Assembly (NCBI RefSeq): GCF_900220975.1
Contig: NZ_OBQD01000010.1
Span: 62,001 to 126,000 of the forward strand
DNA: 64,000 nt
Source: Rhizobium subbaraonis
GTDB lineage: Bacteria > Pseudomonadota > Alphaproteobacteria > Rhizobiales > Rhizobiaceae
Direction of reading: 5' to 3'
Every line of letters starts with the position of its first letter. The first letter of the stretch is position 1. This document shows positions 1 to 11,760 of the stretch, one piece after another. The notes beneath the pieces are model-generated. The model saw only the letters and a list, made by a program, of their open reading frames with translations. It made no database searches and had not been told where the DNA came from. A program made the position numbers and the translations under genes.

Positions 1-99
1 GCCGCCCTCTCCGAAGAACAGATCCGCGAAAAGTTCGACCTCGGCTACCACACCAAGCATGTGGACACGATCTTCAAGCGCGTCTTCGGCGAGGCCTGA
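1..99 (+). CDS. purB: Adenylosuccinate lyase, C-terminal end (partial)
   Basis: The window opens inside a gene whose last 32 residues are read in frame 1 and stop with TGA at 97-99. The tail (FDLGYHTKHVDTIFKRVFG region) matches what I know of the extreme C-terminus of bacterial PurB, the tetrameric lyase that splits SAICAR to AICAR and adenylosuccinate to AMP. Location directly upstream of purC and the other purine genes supports the call. Only the end is visible, so active-site residues cannot be checked. Confidence 0.8.
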   Translation, partial: AALSEEQIREKFDLGYHTKHVDTIFKRVFGEA

Positions 100-128
100 T
101 CTGCAGGATCCGCAATCCCGAGAATGAG

Positions 129-162
129 AAAGGGCGCAGCCAAGGCCGCGCCCTTTCTTTTT
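129..162 (+). terminator. Rho-independent terminator after purB
   Basis: A perfect 9-bp stem (129-137 AAAGGGCGC paired with 148-156 GCGCCCTTT) is followed by a T-rich tract. It lies 30 bp after the purB stop and before the convergent zeta gene. Confidence 0.8.
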
Positions 163-190
163 GGCGTCTCGAAGGAAGTAAGGTCGACCG

Positions 191-505
191 TCAGTCTTTC
201 TGGAGCTGGTCGATGGCGACGCCGAGAAGCTCGACCATCTGCAGACGGATATCGTCCTCGCTCTTGGCGATACCGGCCGCATCGAAATCGGCCTTGACCT
301 TGCGCACGACGTCCTCGTGGCCGGCTTCCTCGAAATCGGCCGCCACGACTTCCTTCGCATAGGCCTCGGCATCGCTCTTGCCGAGAAGCTGAGCGGCCCA
401 GAGACCCAGAAGCTTGTTGCGCCGCGCCTCGGCCCTGAAGCGAAGCTCCTCGTCCTTGGCGAATTTCGCTTCGAAGGCCTTTTCGCGATCTTGCATGGCG
501 GTCAT
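191..505 (-). CDS. DUF1476 protein, F1-ATPase inhibitor zeta subunit
   Basis: 104 residues, all-helical and highly charged (starts MTAMQDREKAFEAKFAKDEE). This is the DUF1476 family, whose Paracoccus member is the zeta subunit that plugs F1 and blocks ATP hydrolysis. The N-terminal basic/acidic segment and the four-helix length are typical. The gene is monocistronic, convergent with purB and divergent from purC; the 230 bp to purC hold both promoters. Family assignment is firm; the inhibitor role is inferred from alphaproteobacterial homologues. Confidence 0.85.
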   Translation of the reverse strand: MTAMQDREKAFEAKFAKDEELRFRAEARRNKLLGLWAAQLLGKSDAEAYAKEVVAADFEEAGHEDVVRKVKADFDAAGIAKSEDDIRLQMVELLGVAIDQLQKD

Positions 506-736
506 GTCTCGACTCCCGTATATTTGGATCTGTTCCGGTTGGGACTACGATCCATAAATCAAAGCCTGTCGAAAGTGCAATGTGTAGTTTTCAGGCGCAC
601 GATGCCGATTGCGTGAAGGCCCGGAAATAAGGGGATCGATCGACGGACCGATTGTTAAACTGGTACAATTCGTTTATGGACCCGGGAAGAATTGATATTT
701 GCGCTACCCAAGGGCGCCAACTACAGAGAAAAATCC

Positions 737-1501
737 ATGAACCGTCGCCGCCGTATCTACGAAGGCAAGGCCAAGATTCTCTATGAGGGTCCTGAGCCGG
801 GCACGCTGATCCAGTTCTTCAAGGACGATGCCACCGCCTTCAACAAGAAGAAGCATGACGTCATCGACGGGAAGGGCGTGCTCAACAATCGCATTTCCGA
901 ATATCTCTTCACCCATCTGAACAAGATGGGCATCCCGACCCATTTCATCCGCCGCCTCAACATGCGCGAGCAGCTGATCAAGGAAGTCGAGATCATTCCT
1001 CTGGAAGTTGTCGTGCGCAACGTCGCCGCAGGCTCCCTTTCCAAGCGCCTCGGCATCGAGGAAGGCACGGTGCTGCCGCGCTCGATCATCGAGTTCTATT
1101 TCAAGGCCGACAACCTTGAGGATCCGCTTGTTTCAGAAGAGCACATCACCGCCTTCGGCTGGGCAAGCCCCCAGGAACTCGACGACATCATGGCGCTTGC
1201 CATCCGCGTCAACGACTTCCTCTCCGGCCTCTTCCTCGGCGTCGGCATCCAGCTCGTCGATTTCAAGATCGAGTGCGGCCGCCTCTACGAGGGCGACATG
1301 ATGCGGATCATCATCGCCGATGAGATCTCGCCGGACAGCTGCCGCCTGTGGGACGTCAACACTCAGGAGAAGATGGACAAGGACCGCTTCCGCCGCGATA
1401 TGGGCGGACTGCTGGAAGCCTACCAGGAAGTGGCGCGCCGTCTCGGCATCATCAACGAGAACGAGCCGATCCGCGGAACCGGCCCGGTTCTGGTCAAGTA
1501 A
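737..1501 (+). CDS. purC: Phosphoribosylaminoimidazole-succinocarboxamide synthase (SAICAR synthetase)
   Basis: 254 residues, the normal length for PurC, which joins CAIR and aspartate with ATP in step 8 of IMP synthesis. The start [13 protein letters not shown] at 737 aligns with the family start; an upstream in-frame ATG at 692 would add 15 unrelated residues. Family signatures seen: [11 protein letters not shown] at the N-terminus, [10 protein letters not shown], the PLEVVVRN block, and [22 protein letters not shown] near the end, containing the metal/ATP-binding acidic residues. First gene of the purC-purS-X-purQ run, 66 bp before purS. Confidence 0.96.
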   Translation: MNRRRRIYEGKAKILYEGPEPGTLIQFFKDDATAFNKKKHDVIDGKGVLNNRISEYLFTHLNKMGIPTHFIRRLNMREQLIKEVEIIPLEVVVRNVAAGSLSKRLGIEEGTVLPRSIIEFYFKADNLEDPLVSEEHITAFGWASPQELDDIMALAIRVNDFLSGLFLGVGIQLVDFKIECGRLYEGDMMRIIIADEISPDSCRLWDVNTQEKMDKDRFRRDMGGLLEAYQEVARRLGIINENEPIRGTGPVLVK

Positions 1502-1567
1502 ATCAAGGGCGGAACTTTTACCGCCGGGCCTGTGTGGCCATATAGGAAAGCGACTGAAGAGGAACAC

Positions 1568-1810
1568 ATGATCAAGGCACGCGTAACGGTGACGCTGAAG
1601 AACGGCGTTCTCGACCCGCAGGGCAAGGCGATCGAAGGCGCGCTCGGCAGCCTCGGTTTCGACGGCGTAGGCCACGTCCGCCAAGGCAAGGTCTTCGACC
1701 TCGAGCTGCAGACCGCCGACAAGGCAAAGGCGGAAGCCGAGCTGAAGGACATGTGCGAGAAGCTTCTGGCCAACACGGTAATCGAGAATTATACTATCGC
1801 CCTCGCCTGA
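1568..1810 (+). CDS. purS: Phosphoribosylformylglycinamidine synthase subunit PurS
   Basis: 80 residues starting MIKARVTVTLKNGVLDPQGKAI, the standard PurS beginning, with the VRQGKVFDLEL segment. PurS bridges PurQ and small PurL in the three-part FGAM synthase used by Gram-positives and alphaproteobacteria. The chosen ATG at 1568 is preceded by a GA-rich SD (GAAGAGGAAC). An earlier start at 1532 would add 12 atypical residues. Consistent with the separate purQ and the 745-residue purL found downstream. Confidence 0.95.
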   Translation: MIKARVTVTLKNGVLDPQGKAIEGALGSLGFDGVGHVRQGKVFDLELQTADKAKAEAELKDMCEKLLANTVIENYTIALA

Positions 1811-1829
1811 TGGTTGAAAGAGCGCGCGA

Positions 1830-2078
1830 ATGGCTGAGATCGACGGCACCCTCATCTACGAAATGCTGAAACGCATTCAGACGGACATCGGTACGCTGAA
1901 GGATGGCCAACGCGACCTGCGCCAGGACAATCTCTCGCTTCGAAACCAGATACACACGCTGCAGGGCGACGTGAACAACCTTCGCGGCTCGGTAGCTCAT
2001 ATCGAAGACCGTATCGAAAACCGCCTCGAATTGCGCGAGCTTGGAGAGGCCCAGGCAAAGTTTGAGCCACACCCATGA
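1830..2078 (+). CDS. Small coiled-coil protein between purS and purQ
   Basis: 82 residues, unrecognised family. The sequence is charged with heptad-like spacing ([26 protein letters not shown], then [27 protein letters not shown]) and should form a continuous coiled coil. It starts 19 bp after purS and its stop overlaps the purQ start by 4 bp (ATGA at 2075-2078), so it is translationally coupled with the FGAM synthase genes. No membrane segment or signal peptide. A structural or regulatory role with PurSQ is possible but is only inferred from position. Confidence 0.8.
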   Translation: MAEIDGTLIYEMLKRIQTDIGTLKDGQRDLRQDNLSLRNQIHTLQGDVNNLRGSVAHIEDRIENRLELRELGEAQAKFEPHP

Positions 2079-2749
2079 AATCAGCCGTCGTCCAGCTCCC
2101 AGGCCTCAACCGTGACCGTGACATGATCGCGGCCCTCACCAAGATCGGCGGCAAGGCGCCCGTCACCGTCTGGCAGACGGAGACCGAGATTCCAGCCGGC
2201 GTCGACCTGATCGTGATCCCCGGCGGCTTCTCCTACGGCGACTACCTGCGCTGCGGCGCGATCGCCGCGCGCATGCCGGTGATGCAGGCGATCAAGTCCA
2301 AGGCCGAAGCCGGCGTGAAGGTGCTGGGCGTCTGCAACGGGTTCCAGATCCTCCTCGAAGCGGGAATGCTGCCGGGCGCGCTGATGCGCAATGCCTCGCT
2401 GAAATTCGTCTGCAAGGAAATCCGGCTGGAAGTGACCAACGCCGAGACGGATTTCACCCGCGCCTATGAGAAGGGCCAGATCCTGCGTTGCCCCGTCGCC
2501 CACCACGACGGGAACTTCTTCGCCGATGCGGAGACGGCAGAGAGGATCGAAGGAAACGGCCAGGTGGTGTTCCGCTACGCCGAGGGCACGAACCCGAACG
2601 GCTCGCTGAACGACGTCGCCGGTGTGATCAACGAGCGGGGCAACGTGCTCGGCATGATGCCGCACCCGGAAAACCTCATCGAGGCGGCCCATGGCGGCTC
2701 GGACGGACGCGGCCTTTTCGCTTCCGCGCTCGACGTAATCGCCGCTTAA
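2075..2749 (+). CDS. purQ: FGAM synthase subunit I, glutamine amidotransferase PurQ
   Basis: 224 residues, class I glutamine amidotransferase that supplies ammonia to PurL. The catalytic triad is visible: nucleophile C87 in VLGVCNGFQ and H197/E199 in MMPHPEN. The [12 protein letters not shown] block is the PurQ hallmark. The 4-bp overlap with the upstream small ORF fixes the ATG at 2075. Length agrees with stand-alone PurQ as opposed to the fused large PurL of enterobacteria. Confidence 0.96.
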   Translation: MKSAVVQLPGLNRDRDMIAALTKIGGKAPVTVWQTETEIPAGVDLIVIPGGFSYGDYLRCGAIAARMPVMQAIKSKAEAGVKVLGVCNGFQILLEAGMLPGALMRNASLKFVCKEIRLEVTNAETDFTRAYEKGQILRCPVAHHDGNFFADAETAERIEGNGQVVFRYAEGTNPNGSLNDVAGVINERGNVLGMMPHPENLIEAAHGGSDGRGLFASALDVIAA

Positions 2750-2797
2750 CCATAAGCCTCTATTCAGGGGCGCGTGTTCCCGTCTGAAAGGCCCTTC

Positions 2798-3199
2798 ATG
2801 CGCCCTCATGCCCTCTCAAAGGCTGTCTGCGCGGCTGCGCTCGCAGCCGCTGCATCCCTCACCGCCTGCCAGTCGACGCCACCGGCACCGAAGGCAAATA
2901 CCGCAGCCTTGCCGACGATGGAACGCATCGCCCTGGGGGCCAACGGTTGCTGGTTCAAATCGGGCGACGCAGCCTTCAAGACCTATCGCCTCGCCCCCGA
3001 GCTGAACTCCTTCTCGGGTAAGCCGCGCATCCTGGTGGTCCCGCGGCGCTCGCCGGAATCGCGCCCCCTCCTTGTCGTCCAGGCGGAAGGAAACCCGGCA
3101 CGGCTCAGTGCCTTCGGCCCGCTGATGGACGAGCCGGTGTCGGCCCGCATTGCCAGCGACGTCAAGCGCTGGGCCGCTGGCGCAACCGGCTGCAGCTGA
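2798..3199 (+). CDS. Putative lipoprotein in the purine cluster
   Basis: 133 residues from ATG 2798. An N-terminal signal (SKAVCAAALAAAASLTAC) ends in a lipobox LTAC, so the mature protein should be lipid-anchored at the envelope. The rest contains a Cys near residue 50 (GANGCWFKSGD) and a terminal Cys (TGCS) that could pair. No known domain recognised. It lies 48 bp after purQ, in the same direction, so it may be co-transcribed, but nothing ties it to purine synthesis. Function unknown. Confidence 0.75.
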   Translation: MRPHALSKAVCAAALAAAASLTACQSTPPAPKANTAALPTMERIALGANGCWFKSGDAAFKTYRLAPELNSFSGKPRILVVPRRSPESRPLLVVQAEGNPARLSAFGPLMDEPVSARIASDVKRWAAGATGCS

Positions 3200-3281
3200 C
3201 ACGCTTTCCACAAGTTCATATAATCTCAAGAAAAAATCGCCGTGCCGGAACCTTTCGGCGGTGGCGTCGTTTCTGGCCACC

Positions 3282-3629
3282 ATGACCATACAGATCCTTC
3301 ATAATCCCCGCTGTTCCACTTCCCGAAACACGCTGGCCAGAATTCGCGACACCGGCGCCGAGCCGGAAATCATCGAATATATGAAACACCCGCCGACCCG
3401 CGAGGAACTTCTCGGTATCCTCGTTTCGATGGGCGCTGAGCCCCGCGATATCCTGCGGACGAAAGAACCACTGGCCAGGCAACTGGAACTTCTGGATCCC
3501 GCCCGCACCGATCGCGAGATCATGGACGCCATGCTGGACAATCCGATCCTGATCGAGCGCCCGATCGTCATATCCGCCAGGGGTGCACGGCTGTGCCGTC
3601 CGATAGAGCGGGTCGACGAGATCCTCTGA
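3282..3629 (+). CDS. arsC: Arsenate reductase, glutaredoxin-coupled ArsC family
   Basis: 115 residues. ATG 3282 gives MTIQILHNPRCSTSRNTL, with the catalytic Cys at position 11 in the thioredoxin-like fold. The distal motif RPIVISARGARLCRP carries the arginines used for oxyanion binding in the ArsC (R773-like) family, which separates it from YffB/Spx relatives. The enzyme reduces arsenate to arsenite with glutathione/glutaredoxin. It is isolated from any ars operon and lies between purQ and purL; no arsR, arsB or acr3 is present nearby. Confidence 0.85.
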   Translation: MTIQILHNPRCSTSRNTLARIRDTGAEPEIIEYMKHPPTREELLGILVSMGAEPRDILRTKEPLARQLELLDPARTDREIMDAMLDNPILIERPIVISARGARLCRPIERVDEIL

Positions 3630-3737
3630 CCTCCTTCGGATCGTAGGTTGTTGGCGCGGGCATTTTCCTGTCGCGCCGTCCGTGCTCATGCGATAAAGAG
3701 ACCGCAAAGCCCCCATTCACGGACAAGACGAGAGACG

Positions 3738-5975
<2,238 letters not shown>

Positions 5976-5995
5976 AACAAAAGGGAGCACGCATT

Positions 5996-6229
5996 ATGCC
6001 CATGGCACCAGGTGAAATCGAAGACATGATCAAGGCCGGGATTCCCGGAGCCAAGGTCACGATCCGCGATCTGGCAGGCGATGGGGATCACTATGCCGCA
6101 GAGGTCGTCGCGGAAGCCTTCCGCGGCAAGACCCGCGTTCAGCAGCACCAGATGGTCTACAACGCCCTCAAGGGAAACATGGGCGGCGTCCTGCACGCCC
6201 TCGCCCTGCAGACGTCGGCGCCGGAGTAA
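5996..6229 (+). CDS. BolA family protein (IbaG/BolA2 type)
   Basis: 77 residues. ATG 5996 follows an AAGGGAG ribosome site. The single BolA domain includes [30 protein letters not shown], where the conserved His residues would bridge a [2Fe-2S] cluster with a monothiol glutaredoxin. This shorter variant without long loops resembles IbaG/BolA2. It lies 20 bp after purL and two genes upstream of grxD, its expected partner, so the pair probably acts in Fe-S trafficking and iron sensing. Confidence 0.9.
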   Translation: MPMAPGEIEDMIKAGIPGAKVTIRDLAGDGDHYAAEVVAEAFRGKTRVQQHQMVYNALKGNMGGVLHALALQTSAPE

Positions 6230-6238
6230 GCGATCCAC

Positions 6239-6508
6239 ATGGCCGGTGTCATCGAGGATTTCGTATCCAGTGTCGTCAGCAGTGCCTTGCAGGAAGTGCT
6301 GAAGAAAACCGGCGTCAGGAAAACCACCAGACGCACTCGCCGGCGCGCCGCCAAACCGAAGTCAGGCGGCCTGATCGCCGACATCGTCGAGGCGGCGTTG
6401 AAACCCCAGTCCGCGCGCAGCAAGCCGGCTCGCAGCAAGCCCGCGCGAAAGCAGGTGAGCCGGCGGCGAACGGCGGCTGCCCGCAGCAAGCAGCGCAGCC
6501 GGGCCTGA
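6239..6508 (+). CDS. Small basic protein, unknown function
   Basis: 89 residues. An N-terminal amphipathic part ([25 protein letters not shown]) is followed by a strongly basic tail with repeated SKPAR units ([14 protein letters not shown]) and RRR runs. It starts 9 bp after the bolA stop and is oriented with bolA and grxD. The basic tail could bind nucleic acid or anionic lipid. No family recognised and the SD is weak, so that it is a gene at all rests mainly on its tight spacing. Confidence 0.55.
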   Translation: MAGVIEDFVSSVVSSALQEVLKKTGVRKTTRRTRRRAAKPKSGGLIADIVEAALKPQSARSKPARSKPARKQVSRRRTAAARSKQRSRA

Positions 6509-6642
6509 ATCCGAAACCGAGCCCGACATCATTACATTTGATGAATCAATTCCGTGCGAGTGGTGGAAAATCGCCTCGCACATGTTATCTAAGGGACAAC
6601 AGCGGTCCGGACCTTGCATCCGGGCAGGAAAGGATTCGGACT

Positions 6643-6978
<336 letters not shown>

Positions 6979-7010
6979 GCGTCAACCGCGTGACATCATC
7001 AGATTGTTAC

Positions 7011-7047
7011 AAGGCGCCGTTACCGACGGCGCCTTCTCTCATTTTTG
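7011..7047 (+). terminator. Terminator-like hairpin between grxD and the MFS gene
   Basis: Perfect 10-bp stem (7011-7020 AAGGCGCCGT with 7026-7035 ACGGCGCCTT), 5-nt loop, then CTCTCATTTTT. It probably ends the grxD transcript, yet the MFS start codon lies only 10 bp after the T run, so it would also fall in the leader of any MFS transcript started upstream. Confidence 0.7.
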
Positions 7048-7057
7048 GATTTTCATC

Positions 7058-8308
7058 ATGACCGCAATTTCACCCGAAGCGTCCCAGCGCCTGAACGGCA
7101 TGGGAAAAGGGGAATTCATCGCGCTGATGGCGATGCTGATGGCACTCAACGCGCTCGCCATCGACATCATGCTGCCCGGCCTGCAGGAAATCGGCGCGAG
7201 CCTCGGCGTTGCCAACGAAAACCATCGCCAGTACGTGATCTCGGCCTACCTGATCGGCTTCGCCTGCGCCCAGCTTCTCTATGGCCCGATTTCGGATCGT
7301 TTCGGCCGTCGTACGCCCATGTTCGTCGGGCTGGCGATCTACATCGTTTCCGCGCTCGCCGCCGTCGTCGTCCCCTCCTTCGCTGCGCTGCTTTTGCTGC
7401 GCTTTGTCCAGGGCATCGGTTCGGCCGCCATGCGCGTCATCACGATCTCGATCGTCCGCGACATCTTCGGCGGCCGCGCCATGGCTGAGGTGATGTCACT
7501 GATCATGATGGTCTTCATGGTCGTTCCGGTTCTGGCGCCCGGCACCGGCCAGATCGTCATGCTGTTCGGCGACTGGCACCTGATCTTCATCTTCATGGGT
7601 GTCATTGCGGCCGCTGTGGGCGCCTGGATGTACCTGCGGCTGCCCGAGACACTGGCGCCGGAAGACATGCGCCCGTTCACGCCGGCCTCCGTCATCGAAG
7701 GCTTCCGCATCGTGCTGACCAATCGCGTGGCACTCTGTTACACGCTTGCCAGCACCTTCATCTTCGGCGCGCTGTTCGGCTTCATCAACTCGGCGCAGCA
7801 GATCTATGTCGGCATCTATGAGCTGGGCGTCTGGTTTCCCGTCGCCTTTGCGGGCGTCGCGGCCTTCATGGCGTTCTCCTCTTTCGTCAATGCCAGGCTG
7901 GTCGGGCAGTTTGGCATGCGGCAGCTGTCGCACGGCGCGCTGCTGGGCTTCCTCGCCATCAACGCCTTGTGGCTGGTTCTGACGCTCAGCTGGACGAACC
8001 ATCTCGTGCCGTTCCCGATCTTCATCACGCTGTTTGCGCTGTCGATGTTCCAGTTCGGCTGGATCGGTTCGAACTTCAATTCGCTGGCGATGGAGCCGCT
8101 GGGCCATGTCGCGGGCACCGCCTCCTCGGTCCTCGGCTTCATGGGCACCGCCGGCGGCGCCGTCATCGGCGGCATCATCGGCCAGGCCTACAATGGCACC
8201 GCCCTGCCGCTTGTGACGGGCTTCTTCGCGCTGGCGGTCATCGGCCTGGTATTCGTTCTGATCGCCGAGCGCGGCAAGCTGTTCCAGCCGCACAACAAGG
8301 CGGTCTGA
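7058..8308 (+). CDS. MFS drug exporter, Bcr/CflA-like
   Basis: 416 residues with about 12 hydrophobic segments. Motif A of the major facilitator superfamily is seen as GPISDRFGRR after TM2, and the N-terminal pattern MLMALNALAIDIMLPGLQEIG is typical of the Bcr/CflA drug:H+ antiporter family. Likely an inner-membrane proton-coupled exporter; substrate unknown. The start at 7058 has no good SD and sits right behind a terminator hairpin; the next ATG at 7100 is no better supported. Confidence 0.85.
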   Translation: MTAISPEASQRLNGMGKGEFIALMAMLMALNALAIDIMLPGLQEIGASLGVANENHRQYVISAYLIGFACAQLLYGPISDRFGRRTPMFVGLAIYIVSALAAVVVPSFAALLLLRFVQGIGSAAMRVITISIVRDIFGGRAMAEVMSLIMMVFMVVPVLAPGTGQIVMLFGDWHLIFIFMGVIAAAVGAWMYLRLPETLAPEDMRPFTPASVIEGFRIVLTNRVALCYTLASTFIFGALFGFINSAQQIYVGIYELGVWFPVAFAGVAAFMAFSSFVNARLVGQFGMRQLSHGALLGFLAINALWLVLTLSWTNHLVPFPIFITLFALSMFQFGWIGSNFNSLAMEPLGHVAGTASSVLGFMGTAGGAVIGGIIGQAYNGTALPLVTGFFALAVIGLVFVLIAERGKLFQPHNKAV

Positions 8309-8332
8309 GCGGCGAGCGGACACCCAGAATAC

Positions 8333-8370
8333 AAAAGGCCCGGACAATCGCTCGTCCGGGCCTTTTGCCT
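8333..8370. terminator. Bidirectional terminator between MFS and inositol-phosphatase-like genes
   Basis: Perfect 13-bp stem (8333-8345 with 8354-8366) with flanking A and T runs on both strands, set between two convergent genes. Confidence 0.85.
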
Positions 8371-8385
8371 TGAGTGTGACGTCTA

Positions 8386-9213
8386 TCAGTCGAGAACGAA
8401 GACTTCCCGGCGCATCATCTCCCAGCTGTCCTTGTCGGGTGCGATCAGAAGGCCACCTTCGACATGCCGCGGCAGGTAGGGCGAGCCGTCGAAACGCGCC
8501 GCATGGGCGCCGGCCTCCTGGCTGATCAGGGTACCGGCCAGGTGATCCCAGGGCATCAGCTTGTTGTACATCAGGAAATGGACGTGACCTGCGGCGAACG
8601 TGCGGTACTCGTGCGCAGCGCAGCGATAGTTCGAGGCGAACGCGACCTTTGCGAGGTTGGCCATGATCCCTGCGCGCTTGTCCGCCGGCAGGAATCCGGT
8701 CGAGGCCATGCCGGTCATCTCGGCGAGTGGCACGGCATCGGCAGCCTTGAGCCGTGCAGCCGGTCGATGGCCGCCCGTCTGCCACGCACCGGCGCCCTTT
8801 TCGGCCAGCACGAAATCGTCGCCCATCGGATCGTAGATGACGCCCGCGATCGTCTCGCCGCCGGAGACGACCGATGCCATGACGCCGAAGAGCGGCACGC
8901 CGGCTGCAAAGTTGAAGGTCCCGTCGATCGGATCGACGATGACGGCGAGATCCGCATCGGCAAGCTTCGGCAGCAGCGCAGGATCGGCCGCCACGCTCTC
9001 CTCGCCGATGAACAGCGCTCCCGGCAGCACTGCATCCATGCCGGCCTTGATGAAACGCTCCGCCGCGACGTCAGCCTCCGTCACGAGGTCGATGGCGCTG
9101 GTCTTTTCCCGTATGTCGTCTTTCCCGAGCGCCCGGAAACGCGGGCGAATCTCGGCCTCGGCCGCCGAACTCAGCAGGAACGCAAGCGCATTGATGTCAA
9201 AATTGATCGTCAT
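8386..9213 (-). CDS. Inositol monophosphatase family protein
   Basis: 275 residues. Li+-sensitive, Mg2+-dependent phosphatase fold with the usual metal ligands: GEES near residue 71, DPIDGT near residue 95, and [11 protein letters not shown] near residue 220. Members dephosphorylate inositol phosphate, histidinol phosphate, PAP or fructose bisphosphate; the sequence alone does not tell which. It overlaps the 3' end of ttcA by 17 bp on the same strand, so the two are co-transcribed. Confidence 0.9.
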   Translation of the reverse strand: MTINFDINALAFLLSSAAEAEIRPRFRALGKDDIREKTSAIDLVTEADVAAERFIKAGMDAVLPGALFIGEESVAADPALLPKLADADLAVIVDPIDGTFNFAAGVPLFGVMASVVSGGETIAGVIYDPMGDDFVLAEKGAGAWQTGGHRPAARLKAADAVPLAEMTGMASTGFLPADKRAGIMANLAKVAFASNYRCAAHEYRTFAAGHVHFLMYNKLMPWDHLAGTLISQEAGAHAARFDGSPYLPRHVEGGLLIAPDKDSWEMMRREVFVLD

Positions 9214-10069
9214 TTGAAGTTACCGTTGCCAGGGAGGAAAAATCGAAGAGCTTGGGATCGAGCAGATGCGACGGGTTCACATGCGACAGCGCCCGCAGCA
9301 TGGTGTCCTTGCGGCCCGGCATGCGCGCCTCGATATCGGCCAGCATGGCCTTCATGGCGTTGCGCTGCAGCCCGTCCTGGGAGCCGCACAGGTCGCAGGG
9401 AATGATCGGAAAGCGCATGGCGGCGGCGAATTTGGCAAGGTCGTCCTCTGCCGCGTAGGCAAGCGGCCGGAGCACCATCAGGTCGCCGTCGTCGTTGAGC
9501 AGCTTGGCCGGCATCGCGGCCAGCCGGCCGCCATGGAAGAAATTCATGAAGAACGTCTCGAGGATGTCTTCACGGTGATGGCCGAGCACCAGCGCGTCGC
9601 AGCCCTCCTCGCGGGCGATGCGATAGAGATTGCCGCGCCTGAGGCGTGAGCAGAGGGAGCAGTAGGTCGCCCCCTGCGGCACCTTCTCCTTCACGATCGA
9701 ATAGGTATCCCGGTATTCAATGCGATGTTCGACACCGATCGAGGCAAGATAGTCCGGCAGGACGTGCTTTGGAAAATTCGGCTGGCCCTGGTCGAGATTG
9801 CAGGCGATCAGGTCCACCGGCAGGAGACCCCGCCATTTCAGATCCATCAGCAGCGCCAGCAGGCTATAGCTGTCCTTGCCGCCGGAGACGCCGATGAGCC
9901 AGCGCTTCTGCCCATTCAACATGGCAAAGTCGTCGATCGCCTGGCGCACCTGCCGCAGCAGCCGCTTGCGCAGCTTGTTGAAGGAGACCGACGAGGGCGC
10001 ATCGGAAAACAGCGGGTGGCGCGGGCCGCCATCGTCGGCCTCTTCATCGGTCCTGAGCGCGAGCGTCAT
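9197..10069 (-). CDS. ttcA: tRNA 2-thiocytidine(32) synthetase TtcA
   Basis: 290 residues from ATG 10069. PP-loop ATPase signature SGGKDS at 62-67, and the two CxxC pairs needed for the Fe-S cluster at C137/C140 (CSLC) and C225/C228 (CDLC). TtcA thiolates C32 of a subset of tRNAs. A TTG further upstream would add 22 poorly matching residues. The stop overlaps the following inositol-phosphatase-like gene. Confidence 0.93.
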   Translation of the reverse strand: MTLALRTDEEADDGGPRHPLFSDAPSSVSFNKLRKRLLRQVRQAIDDFAMLNGQKRWLIGVSGGKDSYSLLALLMDLKWRGLLPVDLIACNLDQGQPNFPKHVLPDYLASIGVEHRIEYRDTYSIVKEKVPQGATYCSLCSRLRRGNLYRIAREEGCDALVLGHHREDILETFFMNFFHGGRLAAMPAKLLNDDGDLMVLRPLAYAAEDDLAKFAAAMRFPIIPCDLCGSQDGLQRNAMKAMLADIEARMPGRKDTMLRALSHVNPSHLLDPKLFDFSSLATVTSNDDQF

Positions 10070-10124
10070 CAAAGCTTCCGTCGTTAAGTCGTCCGCGTTG
10101 GAATGCCCCGAACGGGCGCGACAA

Positions 10125-11054
10125 TCAAGCGCCAAAAACCGACCAGCCGGTGCGCGCAGCCAGCATCTCCAGGGCGACCGTCCCGAGTGCGGAGTTGCCC
10201 ACGTCGTTCAGCCCCGGCGACCACACCGCAATGGAGGCATTGCCGGGCGCGATGGCGAGAATCCCCCCGCCGACGCCGCTCTTTCCCGGAAGGCCGACGT
10301 GATAGGCGAAATCGCCCGATCCGTCGTAATGTCCGCAGGTGAGCATCAGCGCGTTGATGCGCCGCGCGCGCTGGCGCGAGACGACGCGATGGCCGGTCAG
10401 CGGATTGCTGCCGCCGGCGGCGAGGTAGAGACCGGCGCGCGCAAGCTGCCGGCAACTCATGGCGATGGCGCACTGGTGGAAGTAGACGCCGAGCACATGC
10501 TCGACGGGATGGTTCAGCCGGTCGAAGGAGCGCATGAAATTCGCAAGCGCGGCATTGCGATATCCTGTTGCAGCCTCCGAGCGGGCCACCTCGTGATCGA
10601 TGACGATGTCCTCGTCGTCGGCGAGGTAACGCACGAATCGGAGGATCTCCCCGATCGCCGCCTTCGGCGGATGGCCCGCAAGCAGAAGGTCGGTGATGGC
10701 AAGCGCCCCGGCATTGATGAAGGGATTGCGCGGAATGCCCGCCTCGCGCTCCAGCTGCACGATCGAATTAAACGCAGTACCGGAAGGCTCCCGCCCCACC
10801 CGCTTCCAGATCGCATCGCCCAGCTTGCCGAGCGCGATCGTCAGCGTGAACACCTTCGAAATGCTCTGGATGGAAAAGGAAACGTCCGCGTCGCCCGCAA
10901 GATGGACGCCGCCGTCGACCGTCTGCACCGCAATTCCAAACCGGTCCGGCCGGACCCTTGCCAACTGCGGAATGTAATCCGCCACGCGCCCTTCGCCGAA
11001 GCGCGGCGACAGCTCGCGATGTATTTCGTCGACGACCGTCTGCAGGTCCGGCAT
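10125..11054 (-). CDS. glsA: Glutaminase A
   Basis: 309 residues from ATG 11054 ([15 protein letters not shown]). Serine-dependent glutaminase of the beta-lactamase-like fold: the S-x-x-K nucleophile motif is SISK at 64-67, followed by FINAGALAI and the [11 protein letters not shown] motif near the end. It converts glutamine to glutamate and ammonia. A single gene 55 bp upstream of ttcA on the same strand. Confidence 0.95.
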   Translation of the reverse strand: MPDLQTVVDEIHRELSPRFGEGRVADYIPQLARVRPDRFGIAVQTVDGGVHLAGDADVSFSIQSISKVFTLTIALGKLGDAIWKRVGREPSGTAFNSIVQLEREAGIPRNPFINAGALAITDLLLAGHPPKAAIGEILRFVRYLADDEDIVIDHEVARSEAATGYRNAALANFMRSFDRLNHPVEHVLGVYFHQCAIAMSCRQLARAGLYLAAGGSNPLTGHRVVSRQRARRINALMLTCGHYDGSGDFAYHVGLPGKSGVGGGILAIAPGNASIAVWSPGLNDVGNSALGTVALEMLAARTGWSVFGA

Positions 11055-11086
11055 GCGGCAATCCTCCGGTTTCAGACTGCGTATGA

Positions 11087-11120
11087 CAAAAAAGCCGCCC
11101 GTTTCGGGGCGGCTTTCGTA
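11087..11120 (-). terminator. Terminator of rpsD
   Basis: 10-bp GC-rich stem (11091-11100 with 11107-11116) followed on the minus strand by a run of T (TTTTTT before GTCAT), 27 bp after the rpsD stop. Confidence 0.85.
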
Positions 11121-11142
11121 TTCGATAGGCCTTTGGCCGAAA

Positions 11143-11760
11143 TTAGCGCGAATAAAATTCGACGACCAGGTTCGGTTCCATGACGACCGGGTACGGTACG
11201 TCGGAGAGGCCCGGAACGCGTGCGAAGGTGGCAACCATCTTGTTGTGGTCGACTTCGATGTAATCCGGAACGTCGCGCTCTGCGAGCTGGACCGATTCCA
11301 GAACCGATACGAGCTGCTTGGACTTCTCGCGGACTTCGATCACGTCGCCGGCCTTGCAGCGGTAGGAACCGATGTTGACGCGAACGCCGTTGACCTTGAC
11401 GTGGCCGTGGTTGACGAACTGGCGGGCAGCGAAGACCGTCGGAACGAACTTGGCGCGGTAGACGATCGCGTCAAGACGCGACTCGAGCAGGCCGATCAGG
11501 TTCTCGCCGGTGTCGCCCTTGCGGCGGTTGGCTTCCTCGTAGGTGGCGCGGAACTGCTTTTCGCGCAGGTCGCCATAGTAGCCCTTCAGCTTCTGCTTGG
11601 CGCGCAGCTGCACGCCGAAGTCGGAGAGCTTGGACTTGCGGCGCTGGCCGTGCTGGCCCGGGCCGTATTCGCGGCGGTTGACCGGGGACTTCGGACGGCC
11701 CCAGATGTTCTCGCCCATACGGCGGTCGATTTTGTACTTGGATGAAGCGCGCTTGCTCAT
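11143..11760 (-). CDS. rpsD: 30S ribosomal protein S4
   Basis: 205 residues from ATG 11760 ([21 protein letters not shown]). Typical uS4: N-terminal Cys-free alphaproteobacterial form, central S4 RNA-binding domain ([30 protein letters not shown]). It binds the 5' domain of 16S rRNA early in 30S assembly. It stands alone here, away from the alpha operon, as usual in Rhizobiales, and has its own terminator. Confidence 0.97.
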   Translation of the reverse strand: MSKRASSKYKIDRRMGENIWGRPKSPVNRREYGPGQHGQRRKSKLSDFGVQLRAKQKLKGYYGDLREKQFRATYEEANRRKGDTGENLIGLLESRLDAIVYRAKFVPTVFAARQFVNHGHVKVNGVRVNIGSYRCKAGDVIEVREKSKQLVSVLESVQLAERDVPDYIEVDHNKMVATFARVPGLSDVPYPVVMEPNLVVEFYSR

